NCBI GenBank assembly: GCA_035693825.1
Contig: DASSGB010000257.1
Coordinates: 1 to 39,166, forward strand
Direction: 5' to 3'
DNA length: 39,166 nt
Source of the DNA: MGOM01 sp035693825
Lineage (GTDB): Bacteria > Chloroflexota > Anaerolineae > Anaerolineales > E44-bin32
In this document: positions 7,880 to 16,310 of the stretch, piece after piece
Layout: every line of letters begins with the position of its first letter
Numbering within the stretch: position 1 is the stretch's first letter
Translations under genes and position numbers: made by a program
The notes under the pieces: model-generated
Told to the model about the DNA's origin: nothing
Database searches by the model: none
What the model saw: the letters and a program-made list of their open reading frames with translations, nothing else

Positions 7880-10800
7880 ATGCCTTTGTTGGCGGACCGG
7901 TATCGGCTCGAGGCCGAGCTCGGTCGCGGCGGTATGGGAACGGTGGTGCGGGCACGCGACACGGTGCTCGACCGTCCGGTGGCTGTCAAGACGCTCGCCG
8001 CGAGCAGCCTCGGGGAGGAGGCTCGCGGGCGGCTGCTCGCCGAAGCCCGGGCCGCCGCCCGGCTTAACCATCCGAACATCGTCTCCCTCTACGACGCCGG
8101 CGAGACCAAGGGCGACGGCTACATCGTCATGGAGCTGGTCGAAGGTCGATCGCTGCATGACCGGCCGCCAGAGTCCCTGGACAAGGCTCTCGACGTCGCC
8201 CGTCAGATCTGTCAGGCGCTGGCCCATGCCCATGCCGCCGGGATCGTCCACCGCGACCTGAAGCCCGAAAATGTCATCGTCACCGACGACGGGCGCGTCA
8301 AGCTGTTCGACTTCGGACTGGCTCGGCCGATCGCCTCTCGCCTGACGGCCGAGGGCGGCATCAGCGGGACCGTCTTCTACCTGGCGCCCGAGCAGGCGAT
8401 GGGCAAAGCGGTCGACGTTCGTGCCGATCTCTACTCGCTCGGGGTCATGTTGTATGAGATGTCGACGGGCCGGCTTCCCTTCATGGCCGATGACCCGTTG
8501 GCTGTGGTCACCCAGCACCTCCATGCTCCCGTGGTCCGGCCGCGCACCCTCCGCCCGGACCTGCCGCCGGCGCTCGACCGGTTGATCGTGAGCCTTCTGG
8601 CCAAGCAGCCGGAGGATCGACCGGGCGATGCCATGGCGGTCGATCGGGTCCTGGCCGAGATCCAGCAAGGGGCGCCCGCCGGCGAGCCGGCGGGCGGCGA
8701 AGAAGTCCGCATCGACCAGCTGGCGCGCGGCCGCCTGATCGGACGCCGCGCCGAGTTGGACCGGCTGCGGCAGCTCTGGTCCCAGGCGCTCGACGGACAG
8801 GGCGTGCTCGCCCTGATTTCGGGCGAGCCGGGGGTGGGCAAGACGCGCCTGGCGCGTGAGCTCATCGCCACCGCCCGGTTGGGTGGGGCGACCGTGTTGG
8901 TGGGCGGCTGCTACGAATTCGAAGCCACGACTCCCTACCTGCCGTTCGTCGAGGCCTTGCGCGAATGGGTGCGCGGCGAGCCGGTCGATCGCCTGCGGGA
9001 AATCGTCGACACCAGCGCTCAGGAAATCGTCCGGATGGCGCCGGAGGCAGAAGAGAAGCTCGGCAGCCAGACCCCTCGGACCCCGCTGACGCCGAACGAG
9101 GAGCGCCTGCGCCTGTTCGACAGCCTGGCGCGCGCTTTTCAACGCATGACGGCGCCCAACGGCCTGCTCATCTTCCTGGACGACCTGCACTGGGCGGACA
9201 GCGGGACGCTGCAGCTGCTGCATTACCTGATCCGCCACCTGCGCCACGACCGCGTCCTATTCCTTGTCGCCTATCGCGAGGTCGAGCTCGACCGGACGCA
9301 CCCGCTGGCGGAAGCGATCGTCGAATGGAATCGCGAGCGCCGGGCCGTCCGTCTTCCGCTGGGCAGGCTCTCGGAGGCCGAAACGGCGGCGATGCTCAGC
9401 ACCCTGTTTCAGTCCGACACGATCTCGCCCGAGTTCGCCGCGGCCATTCAGCGGGAGACGGAAGGCAACCCGTTCTTCATCGAAGAGGTCGTCAAAGCGC
9501 TGATCGAGAGCGAAGTGGTCTACCGTGAGGACGGTCGCTGGGAGCGCAAGGCGATCGAGGACCTGGCGATTCCCCAGAGTGTCAAGGAAGCCATCGGACG
9601 CCGCCTCAACCGGCTCGACGCCGCCACCCTGGATGTGTTGCACACCGCGGCCGTGATCGGCAAGACGTTCTCCTACGGCGTGCTGCAGGACAGCCTCGCT
9701 CAGGGGGACGCGGCGCTGCTGCCGGCGCTCGATCACGCGACGGCCGCCCAATTGGTGGCGCCCCTGGAGGGCGAAGCCTACGTCTTCACCCACGACAAGA
9801 TCCGGGAGACGCTCTACGACGAGGTCAACCCCATCCGTCGACGGCGCCTGCATCAGCAGGTGGGCGAGGCGCTCGAACGCCGGCGCGTGGGCGATGCGCG
9901 CGGGCGCGCCCAGGACCTCGCCTATCATTTCACCGCCGCCGGCGATTCCCGCCGCGGCGGGGAATATTCGCTTCAGGCAGCCGAACAGGCACGCAAGCTC
10001 TACGCCTGGGACGAAGCGATTCAGTTTCTGGCGACGGCTCGCGAGTGCGCCCTGGGACTCGAGCAGGCGGAGGAAGTGGCCCGCCTCGACGCGCTGATCG
10101 GAGCTACCTACAGCGACAAGGGGCAGTTCCTGGACGCCATCGCTGCCTACCAGCGGGCGCTCGACGCCACCGACGAGCCCCGGGAACGCGCCCGCCTCAA
10201 GATCAGCCTCGGAGACATGTACACGATGATCGGCGACTCGCGGGCTCTGGCGATCCTCAACGAAACCATCGCCGAGCTCGACCCGGAAACGCAGCGATTG
10301 GAGCTTGCCTCCGCCCGGACGCAGCTGGCTCGCCACCACCATTACGCCGCAGAGTTCCCTCGGGCCCTGGAGCTGCTGGACCAGGCTCGACCCGTCCTCG
10401 AGGAACTGGGCGACATGCATATGCTGACCCGCACCCTGGCTCACTACGCCGGTGCCTATCAGCACCTCGGCCGCATCGACGAGAGCAACCGCTGGGCGGA
10501 ACGCCTGATCCGGCTGGGCGAATCCAGCGGACACACCTTTGCCGCCGCCGTCGGGCACGAGTACCTGGCCGAGAATGCCAACATATGCGGGCTGTTCGAG
10601 CGTGCCGCGGAAGAGGCCCGCCTGGATCACCAGTTGGGGCAACGGATCGGGTCACAGGATCGCGTGGCCTGGTCCAACTTCTCCATCGCCTGGGCCCAGT
10701 CCGGTCTGGGTGAACTGGAGGCGGCGGAGCAGACGGCGCGGGAAGGGCTGGAGATCGCCGATCGGATCGGAGAGGGACGCCTGGCCATCTGGCTGATGGG

Positions 10801-11440
10801 CACCCTGGTCATCGTCCTCGCCGATCGGGGTCGATTCGAGGAAGCTGAACCGCTGCTCCAAGGCTTGATCGCCGCAGCGGACGACTTGCGTCAAGCCATG
10901 CTTCAGACGTTCGCTCGATACGCGGCGGCCTATCTGGCCGTGCGGCGGGGAGATCCGGGCTCGGCCTACCCTCTGCTCGAGGAGGCGATGCGTTTCGCCG
11001 AGGAGTCGCAGATTACCGGAGCGCGTCTTTTCGTCGGCGGGATCATGGCCGAAACGTCCCTCGCCCTTGGCGGGAAGGAACAGGCCCGGAGCGTCGCCGC
11101 TGCACACCTGGAGATCGCTCGGGGGGCAGGCGCCATGCGCGAGCAAGTCCGCGCCCTGCGGGCCCTGGCAGCCGTGGCCCGGGCCGACGGCGAACTGGCC
11201 CGTGCCCTCGATCTCGCCGACCAGGCACTGGGCCTGCATCACCATCGGTCGGACCCGATCGAGCACGGAAGGACGCTCGTCTTCCTTTCATCCGTTCGTC
11301 TCCAGCTCGGGGAGGTCCAGGCCGCCCAGCGGGACCTGGCGGAGGCGATGGGCATCTTCGAGCGCGTCGGTGCGGTGGTCGACCTCGAGCAGGCGCGGCG
11401 CCTTGAGAGTGGTCAGTGGCCAGTGGTGAGTGGCCCGTAG
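7880..11440 (+). CDS. Ser/Thr protein kinase with AAA-type ATPase and TPR repeats
   Basis: A 1186-residue signalling protein. Residues 1-270 are a Hanks-type kinase: glycine loop GRGGMG at 15-20, VAVK lysine, HRDLKPEN at 124-131, DFGLA from 144, APEQ. Next is a STAND/AAA_16-like NTPase introduced by 'LIGRRAELDRL', with Walker A GEPGVGKT at 315-322 and Walker B LIFLDDLHWAD around 434-435. The remaining half (about 680-1180) is helical TPR-like repeats for partner binding. No membrane span is visible, so it is probably cytoplasmic. I took the ATG at 7880 because GAGGTGAGG lies just upstream and the kinase fold begins there; an earlier GTG at 7790 adds 30 low-complexity residues. The last residues (ESGQWPVVSGP) are encoded by a TCAGTGG repeat array, so the natural C-terminus may have been extended by repeat insertion. 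Target unknown. Confidence 0.9.
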   Translation: MPLLADRYRLEAELGRGGMGTVVRARDTVLDRPVAVKTLAASSLGEEARGRLLAEARAAARLNHPNIVSLYDAGETKGDGYIVMELVEGRSLHDRPPESLDKALDVARQICQALAHAHAAGIVHRDLKPENVIVTDDGRVKLFDFGLARPIASRLTAEGGISGTVFYLAPEQAMGKAVDVRADLYSLGVMLYEMSTGRLPFMADDPLAVVTQHLHAPVVRPRTLRPDLPPALDRLIVSLLAKQPEDRPGDAMAVDRVLAEIQQGAPAGEPAGGEEVRIDQLARGRLIGRRAELDRLRQLWSQALDGQGVLALISGEPGVGKTRLARELIATARLGGATVLVGGCYEFEATTPYLPFVEALREWVRGEPVDRLREIVDTSAQEIVRMAPEAEEKLGSQTPRTPLTPNEERLRLFDSLARAFQRMTAPNGLLIFLDDLHWADSGTLQLLHYLIRHLRHDRVLFLVAYREVELDRTHPLAEAIVEWNRERRAVRLPLGRLSEAETAAMLSTLFQSDTISPEFAAAIQRETEGNPFFIEEVVKALIESEVVYREDGRWERKAIEDLAIPQSVKEAIGRRLNRLDAATLDVLHTAAVIGKTFSYGVLQDSLAQGDAALLPALDHATAAQLVAPLEGEAYVFTHDKIRETLYDEVNPIRRRRLHQQVGEALERRRVGDARGRAQDLAYHFTAAGDSRRGGEYSLQAAEQARKLYAWDEAIQFLATARECALGLEQAEEVARLDALIGATYSDKGQFLDAIAAYQRALDATDEPRERARLKISLGDMYTMIGDSRALAILNETIAELDPETQRLELASARTQLARHHHYAAEFPRALELLDQARPVLEELGDMHMLTRTLAHYAGAYQHLGRIDESNRWAERLIRLGESSGHTFAAAVGHEYLAENANICGLFERAAEEARLDHQLGQRIGSQDRVAWSNFSIAWAQSGLGELEAAEQTAREGLEIADRIGEGRLAIWLMGTLVIVLADRGRFEEAEPLLQGLIAAADDLRQAMLQTFARYAAAYLAVRRGDPGSAYPLLEEAMRFAEESQITGARLFVGGIMAETSLALGGKEQARSVAAAHLEIARGAGAMREQVRALRALAAVARADGELARALDLADQALGLHHHRSDPIEHGRTLVFLSSVRLQLGEVQAAQRDLAEAMGIFERVGAVVDLEQARRLESGQWPVVSGP

Positions 11441-11480
11441 TGCAAGTCGGCGGTCCCCCCTATTCTGACCACTGACCACT
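11407..11480. repeat. TCAGTGG repeats forming a stem-loop across the kinase stop codon
   Basis: 11408-11423 pairs with 11465-11480 (16 bp, one mismatch). The left arm is coding (kinase C-terminus), the loop contains the kinase stop, and the right arm ends seven bases before the next ATG at 11487. It could act as an attenuator or terminator between the two genes. Confidence 0.7.
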
Positions 11481-11486
11481 TCCTCT

Positions 11487-12623
11487 ATGCCCCGCCGAGC
11501 CGTCTTCCTCCCCTACCGGCCCAAGACGATCCTCAACAAGCACAAACGCGCCGATCACTGGTTCTGGACGCGCTACAGCGCCTACCCGTACATCGGCTGC
11601 CAGCACGGCTGCGAATTCTGCTATTGCCGCGAGCGGAAGTACGCGCCGTACGACGATCCGCAGGATTTCGCCTACGTCATCAAGGTCAAAGAAAACGCCC
11701 CCGACCTGCTCCGGCGTGCCCTCGGGCGCGTTCCGGTCGAGGCCGTCTTCACCGGGGACTATCAGGCTGCGGAGCGCAAGTTCGAGATCTCGCGGCGGAT
11801 GTTGGAGGTGTGCCGCGACCTCGGCTTCCCTGTCTTCGTCCTCGAACGCTCGCCCCTTGTGGTGCGGGACATGGATCTGCTGCAAGACATCCACACCCGG
11901 GCGCGGGCCGTCGTCGCTTTCAGCATCATCGCCGCGCCCGACTCGCCGGCCTACGACCGGGTGCGAGTCCTCGAGAGGCTTTCGCCGGATGTCGGGCAGC
12001 GCTTTCGGGCGATGGAACGGTTCGCCAGGGCCGGAATCACGACCGGCACATGCTTCATGCCGATCCTCCCCGGCCTATGCGACGAAGATTCCAATCTGGA
12101 GACTGTCGTGCGCCGCACGGCGGACCACGGGGGTTCGTTCGTCCTGGCCGGCGGCCTGACCCTGGCCGATCAGCAGCGCGCCTATTTCCTTAGCGTGCTG
12201 GGCGACCGGTTTCCCGAACTTGTCGGAGACTACGAGGCCCTGTATCCGCCGGGCAGCTATGCCGCCGCGGGGTACGACCAGCGCCGAGTCGCCCGCCGTG
12301 TCCGAGAATTGTGCATGCGGCACGGGCTGTCGGATCGAATTCCGCGGCCGATTCTCGCTGGCGACAAGCGGGCCGTCAACAAGCGAGTGGTTGAGGCGCT
12401 GGCGAACCGGCTCTACGCCATGGACCTGGAGGGCGAATCGCAGCCCCGGGTCTGGGCTTATCGCAAGGCGGCCTGGGCCATCGAGGATCTGGAGCAGGAC
12501 GTGGGGCTGGTCTTTCGGACGCTCGGGCGGAAGGGGCTGGAGTCGATTCAGGGGGTGGGGCGATCGATCGCGTCCGAGGTCGAAGGCATTCTGCTGGCCG
12601 CGACGCAGGAGGCAAGAACATGA
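11487..12623 (+). CDS. SplB-like radical SAM protein with C-terminal helix-hairpin-helix domain
   Basis: A 378-residue protein. C38-x3-C42-x2-C45 (GCQHGCEFC) is the radical SAM 4Fe-4S site, and the pattern 'YIGCQHGCEFCYCRERKY' plus 'VFTGDYQAAERKFEISRRMLEV' resembles the spore photoproduct lyase-like (SplB-related) radical SAM group. Residues about 320-370 (VWAYRKAAWAIEDLEQDV, then GLESIQGVGRSIASEVEGIL) look like the N-terminal 8-kDa/HhH domain of family X DNA polymerases, a DNA-binding module. The pairing suggests radical chemistry directed to DNA, for example repair of a lesion, but the substrate is not known. The ATG at 11487 lacks a clear ribosome site. The stop overlaps the start of the next gene by four bases (ATGA at 12620), so the two are translationally coupled. 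Confidence 0.85.
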   Translation: MPRRAVFLPYRPKTILNKHKRADHWFWTRYSAYPYIGCQHGCEFCYCRERKYAPYDDPQDFAYVIKVKENAPDLLRRALGRVPVEAVFTGDYQAAERKFEISRRMLEVCRDLGFPVFVLERSPLVVRDMDLLQDIHTRARAVVAFSIIAAPDSPAYDRVRVLERLSPDVGQRFRAMERFARAGITTGTCFMPILPGLCDEDSNLETVVRRTADHGGSFVLAGGLTLADQQRAYFLSVLGDRFPELVGDYEALYPPGSYAAAGYDQRRVARRVRELCMRHGLSDRIPRPILAGDKRAVNKRVVEALANRLYAMDLEGESQPRVWAYRKAAWAIEDLEQDVGLVFRTLGRKGLESIQGVGRSIASEVEGILLAATQEART

Positions 12624-13045
12624 ACGTGGAAGGCCCGGCGAGCGTGGCGGCCTTCCTCGAGACCGTCAGGGCCTGGGCCGCGGGCGAGGACGACATCGAG
12701 GCTGTGGTGCTGGTCGGCTCCCACGCACGCGGCCAGGCGAGACCCGGGTCAGACGTCGATCTGGTGATCCTGACGACCGATCCTCAACGCTATCTGCGTG
12801 AACGCCGCTGGCTTGAGACCTTCGGCAGTGTCGCTGCCCAGAATCTGGAAGATTGGGGTCGAGTGACCTCCGTGCGTGCCGTCTACGCCGATGGCCTGGA
12901 GGTTGAGTTCGGCCTGACCACACCTGACTGGGCGGAAGCGCCTGTCGATGAGGGGACGCGCCAGGTCATCGAGAAGGGCTGCGTGGTCGTCTTCGATCGA
13001 GGGGGAAAACTGGGCCACCTGACGATTCGGTCAGGCATGACTTAG
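12620..13045 (+). CDS. Nucleotidyltransferase of the DNA polymerase beta superfamily
   Basis: A 141-residue protein with the signature VGSHARG (residues 32-38) and SDVDL (44-48), where D45 and D47 are the metal-binding pair of Pol-beta-type nucleotidyltransferases (MNT, aminoglycoside adenylyltransferases). The usual third acidic residue may be the Glu in LEVEFG. It is translationally coupled to the radical SAM-HhH gene, whose C-terminal domain is also Pol-X-like; a joint role is inference. It could alternatively be an antidote-type MNT protein, but no HEPN partner is seen next to it. Its stop overlaps the stop of the opposing kinase-like gene. Confidence 0.8.
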   Translation: MNVEGPASVAAFLETVRAWAAGEDDIEAVVLVGSHARGQARPGSDVDLVILTTDPQRYLRERRWLETFGSVAAQNLEDWGRVTSVRAVYADGLEVEFGLTTPDWAEAPVDEGTRQVIEKGCVVVFDRGGKLGHLTIRSGMT

Positions 13046-14067
13046 CCCGCGGACGCCTCCGCCTGAAGAAATTCCTGCAGCCAGCCGGAGGTGCTGTCGT
13101 TCTCGATGCGAAACGACTCGCGCAACGGGCCGAACACGGCCTCGTAGGCCAGGGAGCGCACGACCATCGCCAGACGGTAGGCGATCGAGGCCGCGCGGCG
13201 CAGCTCGGCGATCGAGCCGAAGCTCGTCCAACCTTCCAGGTAAACCTCCTGCAAGCGCTGGATCGCCGGATCGCTCTCGGGAATGTTCTGGCGGTACGCC
13301 GCGTGGCGAAGCATCACCAGCACGCTGAAGAAAGGATGACCGACCGAGCTGTCGCCCCAGTCGACGAAGACGGGCCCGCCGCCCGGCCTCACCAGCACGT
13401 TGGCATCGTGGACTTCCTCGTGGACAAGGGTCGTCGGGAGGCTAAAGGCCGCGAGTTCTTGGCAATCAACAGCGAATTGCGGCCGCAACGCCAGCAGGCG
13501 TTGATGCTCCTCGAGCGATAATCCGCCCGCACGACCCAGACGCAGGCTTTCCTCCGCGTGCAGCAAAGCCTCGAAGGCTTGCGGCAGGCGTTCGAGACGA
13601 CGATCGGGCGCCCCGAAGGCCAGGAATTCCGGCACTCGCGGCGCGAGCTCGATCTGCAGCTCGACGTAGCGACGGAGGATCGGATGCCAGAGGGGCAGGT
13701 CTTCCGGCGACTGAATCTTCGAACGCAGCGAATCTCCCACATGGGCGACCAGCGTCCATCCTCGCCGGGCGTCCATCGACAGGAAGGGGGCACTAACGTC
13801 CGGATGCGACTCGGCCAGCGCCTGGGTGAGTGGCCCTTCAAAACGCAGGGCCGGCGCCGAAGCCTTGAAATACACCGTCCCCTGGGCGGTCGGCACGCGG
13901 GCGAAAGCCGACCAGGGCCGCTGGTGGATCGTCTCGATCGGGCCTGTCGGCGGACGGCCGAGACGGTCCAGTTCATTTGTGATCCAGGCCGAGGCCCGAT
14001 CCCACCATTCGGCCTCGAACCAGGGAGGCGCGCCGGAGGCGGTGCCGGCCGCAGTCGAATCGACCAT
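13042..14067 (-). CDS. Aminoglycoside phosphotransferase-fold kinase with Asp-to-Glu catalytic change
   Basis: A 341-residue protein of the APH/choline-kinase fold. The Brenner motif, usually H-x-D-x4-N, reads H216-E-E218-V-H-D-A-N223, so the catalytic Asp is replaced by Glu. The metal-binding 'DFG-like' segment is present as VFVDWGDSSVGHPF. Families with this fold phosphorylate small molecules such as aminoglycosides, choline or amino sugars; nothing here indicates the substrate. The Glu may preserve weak activity or mark a pseudokinase. The start is an ATG at 14067 with no strong ribosome site. Stops overlap with the nucleotidyltransferase gene. Confidence 0.8.
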   Translation of the reverse strand: MVDSTAAGTASGAPPWFEAEWWDRASAWITNELDRLGRPPTGPIETIHQRPWSAFARVPTAQGTVYFKASAPALRFEGPLTQALAESHPDVSAPFLSMDARRGWTLVAHVGDSLRSKIQSPEDLPLWHPILRRYVELQIELAPRVPEFLAFGAPDRRLERLPQAFEALLHAEESLRLGRAGGLSLEEHQRLLALRPQFAVDCQELAAFSLPTTLVHEEVHDANVLVRPGGGPVFVDWGDSSVGHPFFSVLVMLRHAAYRQNIPESDPAIQRLQEVYLEGWTSFGSIAELRRAASIAYRLAMVVRSLAYEAVFGPLRESFRIENDSTSGWLQEFLQAEASAG

Positions 14068-14091
14068 CGGGTTCGCTCGGGGACGGCCTCG

Positions 14092-14322
14092 CTAGGCTTC
14101 GACGCCGAGGCAGGTAAGAGTCTGAGCGACTCCCGGGATCGGCTGGATGCCGCTGGTGAGGATCCGCCCGATGGCGCCCGCATCCGCCGCCTCGACCACC
14201 GCCACCGCGTCGTACGGGCCGAAGGTCATCGTGGCTTCGGCCACGCCCTCGACCCGGCGCAGCTGGCGCATGACCTCGCGGACTTCGCCCGTGCGGACGT
14301 TGATCAACACGTATGCTTTCAT
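14092..14322 (-). CDS. Stand-alone Lrp/AsnC RAM domain protein
   Basis: A 76-residue protein consisting only of the Lrp/AsnC C-terminal ligand-binding (RAM) domain: 'AYVLINVRTGEVREVMRQLRRVEGVAEATMTFGPYDAVAVVEA', ending with 'GVAQTLTCLGVEA'. There is no HTH, so it cannot bind DNA by itself and probably acts as an oligomeric small-molecule sensor. The ATG at 14322 is favoured because GGAGGT lies seven bases upstream; the upstream GTG falls within that site. It follows the formate/nitrite channel gene by 22 bp on the same strand, which suggests one transcript and a possible role in sensing an anion or amino acid linked to the channel (inference). Confidence 0.85.
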   Translation of the reverse strand: MKAYVLINVRTGEVREVMRQLRRVEGVAEATMTFGPYDAVAVVEAADAGAIGRILTSGIQPIPGVAQTLTCLGVEA

Positions 14323-14344
14323 GTCGGCCACCTCCGTGGAGGCC

Positions 14345-15190
14345 TCAGGCCTGCGATCCGCGCAGAAAGACGAACCAGTACGTCACCGCCACCAGCAGGC
14401 TTCCACCGAGAACGTTCCCCAACGTCACCGGCACCAGGTTGGCCAGCAGAAACGACTCCCAGGTCAGACGGCTCACATCGACTCCGCTGGCGGCGACGAA
14501 GCCCGGGTCGAAGGACTTGAGCAGCAATCCGACGGGGATGAAGTACATGTTGGCGATGCTGTGTTCGAAGCCTGCGGCGACGAAGGCCGAGATGGGAAAC
14601 AGGATCGAGGCGATGCGGTCGATCGTGCTGCGGGCGCTGTAACTCAGCCAGACCGCCAGGCAGACCAGCGCATTGCACAGGACGCCGAGCGCCAGCGCCT
14701 GGACGAAGCCGAATCCCACTTTGGCCCCGGCGATGGACAGCGCCGCCGCGCCCACGGCGCCGCCGCCAAAGGTGTATTGGCGGCTGAGAACGACGAGCAC
14801 GGCCGTGCCCAGGGCTCCGACGAAGTTGCCCGCATAGACGATGACCCAGTTGCGCAGCAAGGCCAACGTGGTGACCTTGCGGCTGGCCCAGGCCATGACG
14901 ATGAGGTTGTTGCCCGTGAAAAGCTCGGCCCCGCCGACGATGACCAGGATCAGCCCCAGGCTGAAGACCGATCCGATCAACAGCCGGGCGACGCCGTACG
15001 GCACGACGCCCGAAGTGCCCGCTGCCACCGTCGTGGCGAAGACGGATCCGAGAGCGATGAAGGCTCCGGCCAGCACCGCCAGGGTGAAGGTGGCCAGGAC
15101 CGGAGCCTCGGCTTTGCGCACCCCGAGGTATTCCGCCCGGCGGGCCATCTCGGCCGGCAGCAACGCGTCGATGCGGACTTCCGCCGTCAT
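14345..15190 (-). CDS. Formate/nitrite transporter (FNT) family channel
   Basis: A 281-residue integral membrane protein with six predicted spans and FNT features: the N-terminal 'AEYLGVRKAEAPVLATFTLAVLAGAFIALGSVFA', 'GGAELFTGNNLIVMAWASRKV', 'LLRNWVIVYAGNFVGALG', and the late 'FEHSIANMYFIPVGLL' with 'NLVPVTLGNVLGGSLLVA'. FNT channels carry formate, nitrite or hydrosulfide across the inner membrane as pentamers. The substrate cannot be fixed from sequence alone and no pyruvate formate-lyase or nitrite reductase gene lies nearby. The ATG at 15190 has GGAGG five bases before the start; the frame extends to a TTG at 15202. Followed by the RAM-domain gene. A 27-bp palindrome lies just upstream. 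Confidence 0.93.
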   Translation of the reverse strand: MTAEVRIDALLPAEMARRAEYLGVRKAEAPVLATFTLAVLAGAFIALGSVFATTVAAGTSGVVPYGVARLLIGSVFSLGLILVIVGGAELFTGNNLIVMAWASRKVTTLALLRNWVIVYAGNFVGALGTAVLVVLSRQYTFGGGAVGAAALSIAGAKVGFGFVQALALGVLCNALVCLAVWLSYSARSTIDRIASILFPISAFVAAGFEHSIANMYFIPVGLLLKSFDPGFVAASGVDVSRLTWESFLLANLVPVTLGNVLGGSLLVAVTYWFVFLRGSQA

Positions 15191-15204
15191 ACCCTCCTCC
15201 AATC

Positions 15205-15231
15205 AGTGGTCAGGGGTCACCCCTGACCACT
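15205..15231. repeat. AGTGGTCAGGGGT palindrome
   Basis: 13-bp arms (15205-15217 and 15219-15231) are exact inverted repeats around one base. It contains the stop codon of the EamA gene and encodes its last residues (SGQG). A variant with one mismatch lies at 26775-26801 and half a copy at 3588-3609. Confidence 0.85.
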
Positions 15232-16143
15232 AGTCTTCCGCGGCCAGTGCACCAACAGCGCCGCGCTCAGGATCAACATCCCGCCCACGACCTGAAGCGG
15301 CGCCAGGCTTTCCCTCAACACCAGCGCTGCCAGCGCGGCGGTAAAGACTGGCTCCAACGTGCTGACGATCGAGGCCAGGGTCGGCCCGAGGCGCGCGACG
15401 CCCGCCAAGAACGTGGTCAGCGGAAGTATCGTCGAGAACACGATCAGGCCCAGCAGAAGCCACACCTGTTGGCCCTCCAGGCGCCAGTCGAGACTGCGCG
15501 TCGCCAGACCGCCGAGGGTGAAGGCAATCGCCGCTCCGAAGGAGATCCACGCTGTGCTGGCCCACGCCCCGACCTTCCGAACGACCCGGTCGGAGGCGAT
15601 GATGTAGCCGGCGTACCAGGCGGCGGACGCCAGGACGAAACCCAGCCCGATGGGATCCAGCTGCAAACCCTCTCCGGCTGAAGGCCGCACAGTCAGCGGA
15701 ACGCCCACGAGGGCCAGCGCCAGGGAGAGCTGCTCGATCCCGTGCAGCGGCCGGTGGTTCAGCACCCGATCGTACAGCGCAACGAAGAGCGGGTAGACGT
15801 AGAGAAGGAGGGCGCTGACGGAGGCCGGAAGGCGGGAAAGCCCCAGAAAGTAGAAGGTCGACTGCACGCCGTAGCCGAACATGCCCATCGCCAGGAGAGT
15901 CGCCGTCGTCCGCAAGTTGAGACCGGAGGGAATCTTCCGCGCCAGCACCAGCCCCAAACCCAACACGACCGCCGCGCCGGCGAAGCGCAGGCTGAGCATT
16001 CCGGCGAGGGTCATGCCGCTCGCCAGACCGATCTTCCCGAAGACCGAGAGCGTGGCGAAGCCCGCCGCCGAAACCGCGCACAAACCGGCGCCGACGGCGC
16101 GGGATCGGTCCGCCTCGGATGCTCGTGATGGGGCGATGGCCAT
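15217..16143 (-). CDS. EamA-family drug/metabolite transporter
   Basis: A 308-residue protein with ten predicted spans in two homologous EamA halves (first 'AVGAGLCAVSAAGFATLSVFGKIGL...', second 'LGFVLASAAWYAGYIIASDRVV...' ending 'LAPLQVVGGMLILSAALLV'). Such carriers usually export amino acids or other metabolites through the inner membrane. I chose the ATG at 16143: a TATACT -10 box at 16177-16182 lies upstream and inside the longer TTG-started frame. The C-terminal tail TSGQG is encoded by the palindromic repeat. The gene is upstream of the FNT gene on the same strand (26 bp between stop and next start), but the palindrome between them could separate transcripts. Confidence 0.88.
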   Translation of the reverse strand: MAIAPSRASEADRSRAVGAGLCAVSAAGFATLSVFGKIGLASGMTLAGMLSLRFAGAAVVLGLGLVLARKIPSGLNLRTTATLLAMGMFGYGVQSTFYFLGLSRLPASVSALLLYVYPLFVALYDRVLNHRPLHGIEQLSLALALVGVPLTVRPSAGEGLQLDPIGLGFVLASAAWYAGYIIASDRVVRKVGAWASTAWISFGAAIAFTLGGLATRSLDWRLEGQQVWLLLGLIVFSTILPLTTFLAGVARLGPTLASIVSTLEPVFTAALAALVLRESLAPLQVVGGMLILSAALLVHWPRKTSGQG

Positions 16144-16176
16144 AAGGTGAGTGGGCCGCTCTCTGGGCGCCGTCGA

Positions 16177-16182
16177 AGTATA
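16177..16182 (-). promoter_or_regulatory. TATACT -10 box of the EamA gene
   Basis: TATACT on the minus strand, 34 bp before the ATG at 16143. No convincing -35 hexamer. Divergent to the metzincin promoter at 16262. Confidence 0.4.
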
Positions 16183-16261
16183 GCCGGACAAGCCGGCATC
16201 GCTCGCGAGCCGGGCCCCGCCGGAGCCTGGAGTGGGTCTGCTTATTCGGACAGAAAGGCTC

Positions 16262-16267
16262 TACAAT
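16262..16267 (+). promoter_or_regulatory. TACAAT -10 box of the metzincin gene
   Basis: TACAAT about 44 bp before the ATG at 16311. It overlaps an earlier in-frame ATG at 16266, which argues that the later start is the real one. Confidence 0.4.
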
Positions 16268-16310
16268 GGGCTGTTCCCATAAGGGGATTTACCGGATTGG
16301 GAGGCTGGAC

